NCBI GenBank assembly: GCA_017940245.1
Contig: JAGAYZ010000025.1
Location: 95,189-159,188 of the forward strand
Length of the DNA stretch: 64,000 bases
Source of the DNA: Muribaculaceae bacterium
Lineage (GTDB): Bacteria > Bacteroidota > Bacteroidia > Bacteroidales > Muribaculaceae
Reading direction: 5' to 3'
Part shown: positions 16,046 through 25,568 of the stretch, in pieces
How positions within the stretch are numbered: position 1 is the first letter of the stretch
Layout: every line of letters begins with the position of its first letter
Program-made: the position numbers and the translations under genes
Notes under the pieces: generated by a model
Told to the model about the DNA's origin: nothing
What the model saw: the letters and a program-made list of their open reading frames with translations, nothing else
Databases searched by the model: none

Positions 16046-17038
16046 TTATCCGATATGGGTCGATGTGCGACGATTGATTCTGGCAGAGATCCAAAGCAAA
16101 ACAACGGTAACCGCCAGGCTGGGCAGCGCGCGGTGGAGCATTACGTCCCATATATTCTCCCACCTTTGCACACACAGCATGTAACCTATATACATAGCAT
16201 TGAGCGCAAAAACCAGCAACATAAATGCCACTGTCGCAGTCACTACATACCGCCATAGTGTCCCCCACACTTTATAGCCGAATAACTGCCGATAATTGCG
16301 CAAATGCACCAGCAATACAAGAACCGAAAAGAACAAGAGAAAAGCATTATCGCTTATATCTGGGAATAAAAACACCACCAGCCCCGTGAGAATAAGATAA
16401 ATAAGTAACTGTGTCGCCATGAAAACCTGGATGAAAAATCCCTCGGCCAGCGTGTGCCGTCCACAACGTGGAGCCTCACGGAAGACAACATATACCGGCA
16501 AGATATAAAAAGAGAGCAAGATGAGCGCAGTCCAGTCGTAATGTTTTGAAGCCCAGTCGAAAATGGAATCCAGCAAACTCATATACTGAGCGCGGGTGGT
16601 ATTGGTTTCTGTAACAGTTTCCGTCGTTTGCTCTACTGTATCTGCTTCATAAATATCAAAAAACATGAGTGCCAACATCGCTACCAGAGCCACAATCACC
16701 AGCATCTTTACCGGAGGGAAACTCACCTGTCGGCGGCCACTGATGTAGTCGGCAATGAGATAACCCGGCCGCCAGATGAGCTGCCACAGCGTGCGAGGCA
16801 GTGAGCGATTGCCCACTCCCCACACTTCCATAATTCCTTTCCTGACCGATGACCAGTCGAGATGCCGATTTCCGGCTCGCTGGCCACACTCGGGACAAAA
16901 GTTACCACTGTAATCAACCTCGCAGCAGTGACAGTGATGCTGAGCACCGCCGCTGGGAGCGATGATGTGGTAATGCCAGTCGCGCTGCCAAGCCTTGTAT
17001 CGGCTGTGCCACTGGCTTAACCGGGTTGCTAAGTTCAT
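16046..17038 (-). CDS. DUF3667-type membrane protein with zinc ribbon
   Basis: 330 aa. The N-terminus holds a Zn-ribbon of the DUF3667 type (HCHCCEVDYSGNFCPECGQRAGNRHLDW), then an amphipathic stretch (RTLWQLIWRPGYLIADYISGRR) and at least four transmembrane helices (VKMLVIVALVAMLALMFF, ALILLSFYILPVYVVF, FMATQLLIYLILTGLVVFLF, VVTATVAFMLLVFALNAMYI). Function is unknown. It starts 11 nt downstream of the SusA-like gene and is the last gene of the malQ operon, so it may serve the envelope side of starch use, but the link is only positional. Confidence 0.85.
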   Translation of the reverse strand: MNLATRLSQWHSRYKAWQRDWHYHIIAPSGGAQHHCHCCEVDYSGNFCPECGQRAGNRHLDWSSVRKGIMEVWGVGNRSLPRTLWQLIWRPGYLIADYISGRRQVSFPPVKMLVIVALVAMLALMFFDIYEADTVEQTTETVTETNTTRAQYMSLLDSIFDWASKHYDWTALILLSFYILPVYVVFREAPRCGRHTLAEGFFIQVFMATQLLIYLILTGLVVFLFPDISDNAFLLFFSVLVLLVHLRNYRQLFGYKVWGTLWRYVVTATVAFMLLVFALNAMYIGYMLCVQRWENIWDVMLHRALPSLAVTVVLLWISARINRRTSTHIG

Positions 17039-17049
17039 TCAGTCAATTT

Positions 17050-18918
17050 TCAAAAGTCCAATATGAGCACATCGCGGGGTTGCATCTCCAAGTCGGCCGT
17101 GAGGTCGATGTTGCGACCGGTGGGCACATCACGGGCTGTGGTGTGGCCGGCAATCACCTCGGCATAGCGTGCCACGGGCATCGTGCGTGTCTCGGTGGTG
17201 CCATTGATGATGGTCATCACCGTGCGCGAGCCGTAGCGTCGTGCCAGCACATAGATGCCGTTGTAGGGGATAAACTGCGTCTGCTTTCCCTTGATGATGC
17301 AGTCATTACCCTGGCGCCAGTGCAGCACGGCACTGAGCCAGTTGAACATATCGTTCTCGTCGGCCGTGCGACCCTGAGCAGTAAAGGCATCGCGTTCGTC
17401 ACCGGGGAAGCCACCCACGAAGTCCTTGCGCACATAGCCATCGGTGATTTCCTTCGTGCCGTTCATGAGCACTTCAGTGCCATAATACAATTGCGGGATG
17501 CGGTTGACGGTGAGCAACAGCGCCAGAGCCTGCTTGAGTGCCTTCACGTCGCGTCCGTTGGCCAAAAAACGATTGGTGTCGTGGTTCTCGATGAAAGCCA
17601 TCACGCTGGCGGGATTTTCGTAAAGGTAGTCCAGCACCAGGCTATTATACACGCGATTGTAACCGCGCCACCAGCCATCGGTCTGCTCATGCTTGGCCGA
17701 GTCCACTTTCTCATAGAATGAGAAGTCCATCACCGTCTTCAGGTAGCTATTCTGCTTCGACAGGCGACTATTTTTCTGCCAGGCCGCGGTATAGGCAGGT
17801 TGCTCAACCCAGGTCTCTCCCACCACATTAAAGTTGGGATACTCGCGGTCGAGTGTGCGCATCCAGCGCGCCATGGCATCGGCATAGGCATAGGGGTAGG
17901 TATCCATGCGTATGCCGTCGATGCCCACGGTCTCGATCCACCAAATGCTGTTTTGAATCAAGTAGTTCATCACATGCACGTTGTGGTGGTTGAGGTCGGG
18001 CATAGATGGCACAAACCAGCCCTCGACTGTTTCTTTCAAATCCACTTCGCTGGCATAAGGATCCATCACCGGAGTGAGTTTATAGCTGGTCTGCAAATAA
18101 TTGTTTTTGTAATCGGGCTGATTAAACCAGTCTTTAGAGGGCATGTCCTTGAGCCAGGGATGGTAATCGCCACAGTGATTGAATATCATATCCATCACCA
18201 CCTTGAGACCACGCCGATGAGCCTCGTCGATGAGGCGACGATAGTCGGCATTGGTTCCGAAACGCGGATCCACGCGGTAATAATTGGTCGTGGCGTAACC
18301 GTGATAAGTGCTCTGACGGCCGTTCTCATCGGGCGAATTATTCTCCAGCACCGGTGTGAACCACAGTGCCGTCACACCCAACTGGGTGAAGTAGTCCAAG
18401 TGCTTGCGTATGCCCTCAATGTCACCACCATGGCGCAGGCTGGGTTTCGAGCGGTCGTTGGTGTAGGGTTGCATACCGGCAATCTGATTATTGGCCGGGT
18501 TACCATCGGCAAAGCGATCGGGCATGAGCATGTAAAGCACGTCGGCATTAGAGAATCCCACCCTTTCGCTGCCTTTCTTCTCGCGCTGCTTGAGGGTGTA
18601 TTTTACCGTCTTTTTAGCCTTTCCCAGCGTGAAATTCAAGTCCATGATTCCGGGTTGCGCACCACGGGTGTTCATGTAAATGAGCAGATAATTGGGCGAA
18701 TCGAGTCGCACCAGGCTGTCGATGGACACACCGGCGTAGTGTGTAGTGACTTCGGCATCGCGTATGCCCTGCCCATAAACCATGAGTTGTACCGAAGGTA
18801 CAGCACGATCCAGACCTGCATACCAGTCGGTGGGTTCAATGCGATCCACTCTTAACGTGGCTGCCTGCATAGAAATAGCTACCGCAGCCGAGGCCAACAT
18901 TATCAATTCTTTTTTCAT
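17050..18918 (-). CDS. SusA-like neopullulanase / cyclomaltodextrinase-type GH13
   Basis: 622 aa from the ATG at 18918, chosen because it yields a clean signal peptide (MKKELIMLASAAVAISMQAAT). An N-terminal beta-sandwich (residues about 22-125) precedes the GH13 barrel starting at DVLYMLMPDRFADGNPANN. Catalytic residues are D339 (GIRMDTYPY), E368 (VVGETW) and D447 (FIENHDTNRF). This architecture matches the periplasmic neopullulanase SusA of Bacteroides, which cuts maltooligosaccharides and pullulan after import. It starts 11 nt after pulA and ends 11 nt before the DUF3667 gene. Confidence 0.9.
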   Translation of the reverse strand: MKKELIMLASAAVAISMQAATLRVDRIEPTDWYAGLDRAVPSVQLMVYGQGIRDAEVTTHYAGVSIDSLVRLDSPNYLLIYMNTRGAQPGIMDLNFTLGKAKKTVKYTLKQREKKGSERVGFSNADVLYMLMPDRFADGNPANNQIAGMQPYTNDRSKPSLRHGGDIEGIRKHLDYFTQLGVTALWFTPVLENNSPDENGRQSTYHGYATTNYYRVDPRFGTNADYRRLIDEAHRRGLKVVMDMIFNHCGDYHPWLKDMPSKDWFNQPDYKNNYLQTSYKLTPVMDPYASEVDLKETVEGWFVPSMPDLNHHNVHVMNYLIQNSIWWIETVGIDGIRMDTYPYAYADAMARWMRTLDREYPNFNVVGETWVEQPAYTAAWQKNSRLSKQNSYLKTVMDFSFYEKVDSAKHEQTDGWWRGYNRVYNSLVLDYLYENPASVMAFIENHDTNRFLANGRDVKALKQALALLLTVNRIPQLYYGTEVLMNGTKEITDGYVRKDFVGGFPGDERDAFTAQGRTADENDMFNWLSAVLHWRQGNDCIIKGKQTQFIPYNGIYVLARRYGSRTVMTIINGTTETRTMPVARYAEVIAGHTTARDVPTGRNIDLTADLEMQPRDVLILDF

Positions 18919-18929
18919 GTTATATTTCT

Positions 18930-20852
18930 TTAATCGTGAATAATCAAGGCGCTCTGAGCTGGCACGGTCACATTTCCGCCACCGATAGTGCCCATTCCGT
19001 TCTCGTCGATCATGCCACCGCTGCACACCACGGTGTATTTTCCCGCTGGCACTGTGATTGTGCGAGAGTCACGGTTGGCATTGAAAGCCACATAGATGTT
19101 GTTCCACTTGTCACCACCGGCATGGTTCTTGAGCACAAAGGCCACCAGACAGTCGCCACCGGGCAGGAACTCCAGGTGTTCGCGCACCTGCTGGGCATCA
19201 CCCAGGTGGAAAGCGGGATGCGCCTTGCGCAGGGCTATCAACCGGCTGTAGTAATCCATCACTTGCGGATAACGCTTGAGGTTGTTCCAGTCCAGATGAT
19301 TGATGCTGTCGGGACTGTTGTAACTGTTGTGAACGCCACGCTTGGTGCGCAACATCTCCTCGCCGCTGAGCATGAAAGGCACGCCTTGCGAAGTCATTAC
19401 CACCGTCTGTGCCAGCAGGTCGAGACGAATCAGTTCGTCGGTCGTCAGTCCGGGTATACTTGCCTTGAGCCGGTCCACGAGGCACATGTCGTCGTGACAA
19501 CTCACATAGGCAATCATCTGCGTGGGTTGCAAGGCCCAGTTCACATCGCTATAGTTCACTTTTTTCAAATCCACTTGCGGATGTGCGACACCGCCCGCCA
19601 AGCCAAACTTGATGCTCTCTTCATTACCTTTGACACGTCCCAAGAAAGCGGCCTTGTCGTCGCCGTCCCACGGACCGCGCAGGCCATCACGCATATCATC
19701 GCTGAAGGCGGCAATGCCTGGCATTTGGGCCACATTGCTCTTCATGCCCAACTTGTCGTTGGGGATGGCGCACCCACCTGCCGACCAGCCTTCACCATAG
19801 ATAAACACATCATCGGGCAGTGCCTTGCGGATGGCGTTCATCGTGGCAATGTCGTGCACTCCCATCAGGTCGAAGCGGAACCCGTCGATGTGATACTCGT
19901 TCACCCAGTAAAGGGCGCTTTCTATCATGTACTGGCGCATAAGCGGGCGCTCGCTGGCCGTTTCGTTGCCGCATCCACTGCCGTTGCTGTAACTGCCGTC
20001 GGCGTTCTTGCGGAAGAAATAGTCGGGCATGGTGAGCTGAAAATTACTGCCATCGATGTTGAATGTGTGGTTATACACCACGTCGAGAATCACCTTGATT
20101 CCAGCACGATGCAGCGCCTGCACCATCTGCTTGAACTCGTTGATGCGCACATCGGGACGATAGGGATTGGTGCTGTAACCACCTTCGGGCACATTATAGT
20201 TTACAGGGTCGTAACCCCAGTTGTACTGTGGCTCTCCGAGTCGTGTCTCATCGACCGACGCATAGTCGAACGACGGCAAGATGTGAACGGCATTCACACC
20301 GAGTGCTTTCAAGTGCTCGATGGCACGCGGCTCGGTCAAAGCCAGGTACTTGCCTTTATATTGCATACCGCTGGAAGGGTCGATGGAGAAATCGCGGTGA
20401 TGCATCTCGTAGAGCACCAGGTCGCGGGCGGCTATAGCCGGACGCACGTCGGCAGCCCAACCTTGCGGGTCGGTATCACGCAGGTCGATGACGGCAGCGC
20501 GACGTCCGTTCACACCCACGGCTTTTGCCCAGATGCCCGGAGTCTCGCCCTGGTAGCGTCCGTCGCGGTTCTGCACATCGAATGTGTAGAACTTGCCCTT
20601 CTGGTCACCTTTTACGGTTGCCGTCCAGCGGCGATTGCCGTCTTTCATGCGTTTTGACTTCATGGCAACGACCTGAACAGGTGCGCCGCCCTGACCTTCA
20701 TTATACAAGCGCAACGACACGCCTTTGGCGTTACCCAGGGTCACCACCGAGAAGGTGGTGGCTTGAGGCGTATAGGCCATTTCATCCATTGCCATGACCT
20801 TGACGGGCAACAGCATTGCCACAAGCAATGCCAGAATGGTTATATTTTTCAT
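18930..20852 (-). CDS. pulA: Type I pullulanase (GH13_14-like)
   Basis: 640 aa. A signal peptide (MKNITILALLVAMLLPVKVMA) is followed by a CBM48-like N-domain (residues about 30-130) and the catalytic barrel. The type I pullulanase signature YNWGYDPVNYNVPEGGYSTN is present. Catalytic residues are D328 (GFRFDLMG), E354 (YGEGWS) and D454 (SCHDDM). It hydrolyses alpha-1,6 branch points of starch fragments, probably in the periplasm. Its ATG overlaps the malQ stop by 4 nt (ATGA), showing translational coupling. Confidence 0.94.
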   Translation of the reverse strand: MKNITILALLVAMLLPVKVMAMDEMAYTPQATTFSVVTLGNAKGVSLRLYNEGQGGAPVQVVAMKSKRMKDGNRRWTATVKGDQKGKFYTFDVQNRDGRYQGETPGIWAKAVGVNGRRAAVIDLRDTDPQGWAADVRPAIAARDLVLYEMHHRDFSIDPSSGMQYKGKYLALTEPRAIEHLKALGVNAVHILPSFDYASVDETRLGEPQYNWGYDPVNYNVPEGGYSTNPYRPDVRINEFKQMVQALHRAGIKVILDVVYNHTFNIDGSNFQLTMPDYFFRKNADGSYSNGSGCGNETASERPLMRQYMIESALYWVNEYHIDGFRFDLMGVHDIATMNAIRKALPDDVFIYGEGWSAGGCAIPNDKLGMKSNVAQMPGIAAFSDDMRDGLRGPWDGDDKAAFLGRVKGNEESIKFGLAGGVAHPQVDLKKVNYSDVNWALQPTQMIAYVSCHDDMCLVDRLKASIPGLTTDELIRLDLLAQTVVMTSQGVPFMLSGEEMLRTKRGVHNSYNSPDSINHLDWNNLKRYPQVMDYYSRLIALRKAHPAFHLGDAQQVREHLEFLPGGDCLVAFVLKNHAGGDKWNNIYVAFNANRDSRTITVPAGKYTVVCSGGMIDENGMGTIGGGNVTVPAQSALIIHD

Positions 20853-23530
20853 TTTCGTCCACTTTGGTTAATCATGTCTTTAATTTTGGCATTGAAACTG
20901 GTGGCACCCATCAGGTCTTCTATGCTCAGGTGCATGCGATAGCGCCAGTAGTGGCGAGGATTGGCGGGAATATTGATGCGCTCGGCATCGGCATCGGCCA
21001 GCCTCAGGTGGTCGTCGATAGCCATCCAGTCCTGCAACGAGAGCAGGCACAGCATGGACGGGCACGAAAGATGATTGCGCACAATGTCGCCTGCCAGCCA
21101 GCCGGGCAGGGGGTGTGGGGCTGCATCGCCGCGCCACAGCACGCTGCTGTAGTATTGCTGGGTGAGTTCGGGATCTTCGTCCCACCACTGGCGCAACGTG
21201 CTCATGTCGTGTGTGGAGATAGTGGCCACACTGCGATAGGGATTGCTGTTCAGGTTGCCAAACTGGAGTTTTTCGTCCTTGGGCATGGACTGGATTTCCA
21301 GACTCAGGATGCGCAACTCGTTCATCACCCAGGCCACACAGTCGGGCACCATGCCCAGGTCTTCGGCACACACCAGCATGCGCGTGGCCTGCACCAGCTT
21401 GGGCAACTTCTTCATGGCCTCATGATACCAGAAGTCATTGTTGCGGCGATAGAAGTAGTCGTTATACAGGCGGTTGAAGGCTTCCTTGTCGTTGCCATAC
21501 AATGTCTCGTAGACGAAATCGTGCTGCACCGAGATGCGCGGATGGAATAGGGCGGGATTCTTGCGGTCGCGCACAAATAGCACATCGCTGATGAGCGAAT
21601 ACAGGCCATCGCGCACCCAGATGTCGTCGTCGCTATCCTTACCGCAGAAAGCAGCCTCAACCTTGCGCTGGGTGTCATACTCGGGTTTCATGCGATAAAT
21701 ATCGTCGTGAACACGTTCCACATAGTGCTGGCGCACCTCGTCGGCGTGCGGGCCGAAGACTCGATCCAGCACCCAGTCGGCTATAAACGGCTCGGTCATG
21801 AACTGCTCCTGGAAGTTGAGACCATAACCGCGTATCTCGTCGGCACTCATTCCCTGCGACGGGGAGAACTGTCCCAGCAGTCCGTGCACAGCCTCGATGG
21901 GAATCTCCCAAATGCGGAAGAATCCCAGCACATGGTCGATGCGATAGGCATCGAAGTACTGAGCCATCTTGCGGAACCGCTTCACCCACCACGTGCAGCC
22001 ATCGGCCAGCATGGCATCCCAGTTGTAGGTGGGGAAACCCCAGTTCTGTCCGTTGGCCGAGAAGGCATCGGGTGGAGCACCCGCTTGCCCGTTGAGATTG
22101 AAGTATTTAGGTTCTACCCAGGCTTCCACACCGTCGCGGCTGATGCCGATGGGGATATCGCCCTTGAGCACCACGTGCTTGCTGAGTGCGTACTCGTGAG
22201 CGGCGCGCATCTGCTTGTCGAGGAAATACTGCACAAAGTACCAGTAGGCCACTTCTTTATACATCTTGGCGCGAGGGTTACTCATGGCTGCACGCTCACC
22301 GTCCTCGAAAGTGCGATGCTCGGGCCACTGGCTAAACGTGGCCGTACCATAGAGGTCGCGATAGTGGCAGAATGCTGCATAGGGCACAAGCCAGTCTTTA
22401 TTGGCATTAAAGAAGGCTTTGTAGTCGTCGCTCTTGAGCACAGCAGCACCTTCCTGCTCGTAGAGCAGTTGCATGTACTCGCGCTTGGCGTTGTTCACTC
22501 GCTCATAGTCGATTTGCGGCAGCGCGTTGAGTTCCTTGCGCAATGCCTCGAACTGAGTCACTTTGAGCGCGTCTTGCAACTGCGGCAACTGATTCAGATC
22601 CATGTATTGCGGGTGCAGGGCATAGATGCTGATGCTGTTATAGGGATATGAGTCCTGCCAGGTGCCTGTGATGGTGGTGTCGTTGATAGGCAACACCTGC
22701 AGGGCCCGCTGCCCCGTGCTGGCCACCCAGTCGATCATGCGCTGAAGGTCGCCAAAGTCGCCCACGCCGAAACTCTTCTCACTGCGCAACGAGAAAATGG
22801 GAATCACCGTCCCGGCCAATTTCACAGGGTAAATGGGGAAGCGCGCCTGAAGCAGTTCATAGACCACACTCTCGCCCTTGGAGAGCGACGGCAGCACAAT
22901 GGTGCGATTATCGCTGTTTTCCCACATGAGCGAAGCATCGTCGTCGCGGTCGGCAATGGCAAACTTAAATTCCAGCAACTGCGAGTCGAGCGTGGCGGCA
23001 TCGATAACGGCCACCCACTCGTTGAACGTGTGCTCCACCATCGACAAGGCCTTGACCGGATTCCAGTCGCCCAGTGCCTTGCCACGGCCGGCCATCACCA
23101 GCCGCTCGCCCGAACGTAACTGCGGCGTGCGCACCTTGACAAAAATGAGCGACTCGGCCGCGGGGGCCTCAATGGCCGTGCGCTCGCGACGGGCCACACA
23201 ATCGGTAAACGCCGAACTGTAGAGGTAACTGTCGTCGGGGATGTCGTTCCAGTAGTCATAAACGACTAAACGCATTCCACTGCCGGTTAAATCCAAGCGA
23301 TGAGGCACTACCAGCCACTCGTGGCGCACCTGCGTTCCGTCACGTTCAACACTGTAATAGTAATCCATCACTTGGCTGCCACGTGGAGGCTCTATCTCGC
23401 ATATCCACACCTGGCCGTCGTGGGTGAGCATTGCATGCTTCACCACCTCGTCGCTACTGCCTTTCAAGATGTTGAGCACTAGATTCTCGCCATAGGCAGC
23501 TCGATAGTTAATACTGAATTTTAATCTCAT
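20849..23530 (-). CDS. malQ: 4-alpha-glucanotransferase (GH77) with N-terminal CBM20-like domains
   Basis: 893 aa, no signal peptide, cytosolic. Two N-terminal CBM20-like starch-binding domains (residues about 1-100 and 125-230; LVMAGRGKALGDWNPVKAL is typical of the second) precede the GH77 barrel. Catalytic residues are D532 (YRIDHVLGFFRIWEIP), E723 (VCAEDLGMVPD) and D775 (STHDMSTLRQW). It transfers alpha-1,4-glucan segments between maltooligosaccharides, releasing glucose. The tandem CBM20/GH77 form is the DPE2-like type found in Bacteroidetes and plants. First gene of the malQ-pulA-susA-like-DUF3667 operon. Confidence 0.95.
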   Translation of the reverse strand: MRLKFSINYRAAYGENLVLNILKGSSDEVVKHAMLTHDGQVWICEIEPPRGSQVMDYYYSVERDGTQVRHEWLVVPHRLDLTGSGMRLVVYDYWNDIPDDSYLYSSAFTDCVARRERTAIEAPAAESLIFVKVRTPQLRSGERLVMAGRGKALGDWNPVKALSMVEHTFNEWVAVIDAATLDSQLLEFKFAIADRDDDASLMWENSDNRTIVLPSLSKGESVVYELLQARFPIYPVKLAGTVIPIFSLRSEKSFGVGDFGDLQRMIDWVASTGQRALQVLPINDTTITGTWQDSYPYNSISIYALHPQYMDLNQLPQLQDALKVTQFEALRKELNALPQIDYERVNNAKREYMQLLYEQEGAAVLKSDDYKAFFNANKDWLVPYAAFCHYRDLYGTATFSQWPEHRTFEDGERAAMSNPRAKMYKEVAYWYFVQYFLDKQMRAAHEYALSKHVVLKGDIPIGISRDGVEAWVEPKYFNLNGQAGAPPDAFSANGQNWGFPTYNWDAMLADGCTWWVKRFRKMAQYFDAYRIDHVLGFFRIWEIPIEAVHGLLGQFSPSQGMSADEIRGYGLNFQEQFMTEPFIADWVLDRVFGPHADEVRQHYVERVHDDIYRMKPEYDTQRKVEAAFCGKDSDDDIWVRDGLYSLISDVLFVRDRKNPALFHPRISVQHDFVYETLYGNDKEAFNRLYNDYFYRRNNDFWYHEAMKKLPKLVQATRMLVCAEDLGMVPDCVAWVMNELRILSLEIQSMPKDEKLQFGNLNSNPYRSVATISTHDMSTLRQWWDEDPELTQQYYSSVLWRGDAAPHPLPGWLAGDIVRNHLSCPSMLCLLSLQDWMAIDDHLRLADADAERINIPANPRHYWRYRMHLSIEDLMGATSFNAKIKDMINQSGRK

Positions 23531-23634
23531 GATATATGTCGTTTTTCATTATAATCTAAAAGTAAGCAGGTAAAATTAGCATAAAAACATGGCAACAACA
23601 ACCCATCGGCCACGCATTTGATTAAATTATAAGT

Positions 23635-23646
23635 GCAAACGATTGC
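23635..23646. promoter_or_regulatory. LacI-type operator-like site in the malQ upstream region
   Basis: GCAAACGATTGC is near-identical to the perfect palindrome at 121-132. It lies between divergent malQ and the BspA-like gene at 23748, about 105 nt from either start, so it could act on one or both. Confidence 0.45.
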
Positions 23647-23747
23647 GAGGCATCACCCTATTGCCACAAAATAATCATTCAAGAGTTTTTCTGCACAATA
23701 AGTGCGAGTGCTTTACGTTATTAAATAAATTATAACCATATTGCCAC

Positions 23748-25289
23748 ATGAAACATATCTACTTTTCTATCATATTTATGCTCATTGCGGCCACTCATGC
23801 CAACGCCTTCGTGGTGGACGACATCGAATATGAAGCCACGAGCAACAGCACGGCAAAAGTAGTTGCCACATGGCCCAATTACATGGGCGATATCATCATT
23901 CCCTCCACAATCACCCAATCGGGAAAGACCTATACCGTAGACGAAATAGACCGACTGGCATTTCATAATGCACAATTTCTCACCGGCATAACACTGCCAG
24001 CCACAATCACCACTATCGGCGACAACGCCTTCGCCGGATGCACCGCCATTCAACGCATAGTCATTCCCGACAACGTCACGACCATAGGTCCACGCGCTTT
24101 TTCGGGTTGCTCCAGCCTTACCGAAGTGGTCTTGGGGAACAAGCTCACCAGCATAGACGTGTTTTTGTTTTATCAATGCTCTCAGCTGAAATCTGTCACC
24201 ATTCCCAAATCGGTCCATTCTATCGGCACAATGGCTTTTTCATTCACAGCCATTGAAAAGATTAACATCGACAAGAACGTGACCGACCTGGCTCTTGACG
24301 CATTTGAGGATTGCCCCTCGCTCAAGCGAATTGACATTGACGACCTCGAAGCATGGTGCCAACGAGACTTCACCTCACCCACGCACAATCCACTTTACTT
24401 CGCGAGAAACCTGTATGTGAACGGGGACCTGCTCTCCACTATCACCATCCCCAAAAGCATCTCCACAATCAAGCCCTACACTTTCATTAACTGCACAGCC
24501 AACGAGGTAGAATTTCATGATGGAATTCACACCATCGACCTATCGGCTTTCATCAGCTGTAAGCGCATTTCCACGGTGCTCATTCCCAACAATGTAACTC
24601 GGCTCATATCTGACAAACTCAATAGTTCAGACGCGGTTTTTGACTACGCCACAAAATTAACTGTCGGCAGCGGTATCAAGGAGATACCCATCAACGCTTT
24701 TGACTATTGCACCGCTATGAGTACCATCATTCTGCAAGAAGGGCTAGAGGTCATCAATTACAGCGGATTCAGCTATAACGGCTGTCGCAATATAGTGTTG
24801 CCCAGCACCCTCAAAAAGCTGGCGAGCTCATTCTTTGCATGCAACAAGTTGCAATCCATCACACTGAACAAAGGACTGAAAGAGATGGTAGGCGGCGTTC
24901 TGGCCAATTGCAACAGCCTGCGGGAAATCCACAGCCGCATCACCGATCCTTATCAGGTCGATTTTTACGCTTCCGACCACTTCAGCGGAATCAATTCGTG
25001 CACGCTTTATGTGCCTAAAGGCACGCTGGAAAAGTATCGCACTCACCCCTACTGGAAAAAACTGCTGGACACCCCGTCAAATTCCATCCAAGAAGAACCG
25101 GGATTCGTCACCGACGTGAACCGCGACGGACACACCGACGTGGAAGATGTGAACCTGGTCATCAACTTCATTTTGCGGCTCGACTACCCGGGTGCAAACC
25201 TCACGGCATGCGACGTGAACTGCGATGAGCGAGTGGATGTAGAAGATGTGAACGCCATCGTCAACACAATTCTCAAAATCTTTGATTGA
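23748..25289 (+). CDS. BspA-like leucine-rich repeat secreted protein with dockerin-like repeats
   Basis: 513 aa. A signal peptide (MKHIYFSIIFMLIAATHANA) is followed by LRR_5/BspA-type repeats of about 23 residues (for example IPDNVTTIGPRAFSGCSSLTEVVLGNKLTSI), then the CTLYVPKGTLEKYRTHPYWKK cap common to these proteins. The last ~55 residues are two dockerin-like repeats (DVNRDGHTDVED, DVNCDERVDVED), somewhat diverged. BspA-type proteins act as surface adhesins or binding proteins; the ligand is unknown here. Transcribed away from malQ and closed by the hairpin at 25330-25361. Confidence 0.88.
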   Translation: MKHIYFSIIFMLIAATHANAFVVDDIEYEATSNSTAKVVATWPNYMGDIIIPSTITQSGKTYTVDEIDRLAFHNAQFLTGITLPATITTIGDNAFAGCTAIQRIVIPDNVTTIGPRAFSGCSSLTEVVLGNKLTSIDVFLFYQCSQLKSVTIPKSVHSIGTMAFSFTAIEKINIDKNVTDLALDAFEDCPSLKRIDIDDLEAWCQRDFTSPTHNPLYFARNLYVNGDLLSTITIPKSISTIKPYTFINCTANEVEFHDGIHTIDLSAFISCKRISTVLIPNNVTRLISDKLNSSDAVFDYATKLTVGSGIKEIPINAFDYCTAMSTIILQEGLEVINYSGFSYNGCRNIVLPSTLKKLASSFFACNKLQSITLNKGLKEMVGGVLANCNSLREIHSRITDPYQVDFYASDHFSGINSCTLYVPKGTLEKYRTHPYWKKLLDTPSNSIQEEPGFVTDVNRDGHTDVEDVNLVINFILRLDYPGANLTACDVNCDERVDVEDVNAIVNTILKIFD

Positions 25290-25329
25290 GTGACCCACGA
25301 CCATCACACCGCACACACATAACGACAAG

Positions 25330-25361
25330 AAAAGCGCAGGGGCCACGGCCTCTGCGCTTTT
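25330..25361 (+). terminator. Rho-independent terminator
   Basis: AAAAGCGCAG and CTGCGCTTTT form the stem, with one internal mismatch above it. It ends the BspA-like gene and lies just before the oppositely oriented tRNA-His. Confidence 0.8.
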
Positions 25362-25366
25362 GCTAG

Positions 25367-25441
<75 letters not shown>

Positions 25442-25568
25442 ATCTTTGTTTTGCGGGTGCAAAATTACGGCAAATAAATGAATCCTGCAACTTTTTCCCG
25501 TTTTTTTCGCCATTTTTTTGCCAAATGCAGGTTTTTGCGATTTTGCGGTGGCCTTTTTTCATGCCCTA

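Noticed and set aside
15915-16184. An 89-residue plus-strand ORF overlapping the DUF3667 gene end
   Set aside because: It overlaps the 3' part of a supported gene on the other strand and shows no family or start signal.
18936-20657. A 573-residue plus-strand ORF across pulA
   Set aside because: Antisense to a pullulanase with all catalytic motifs; no signal, motif or start context of its own.
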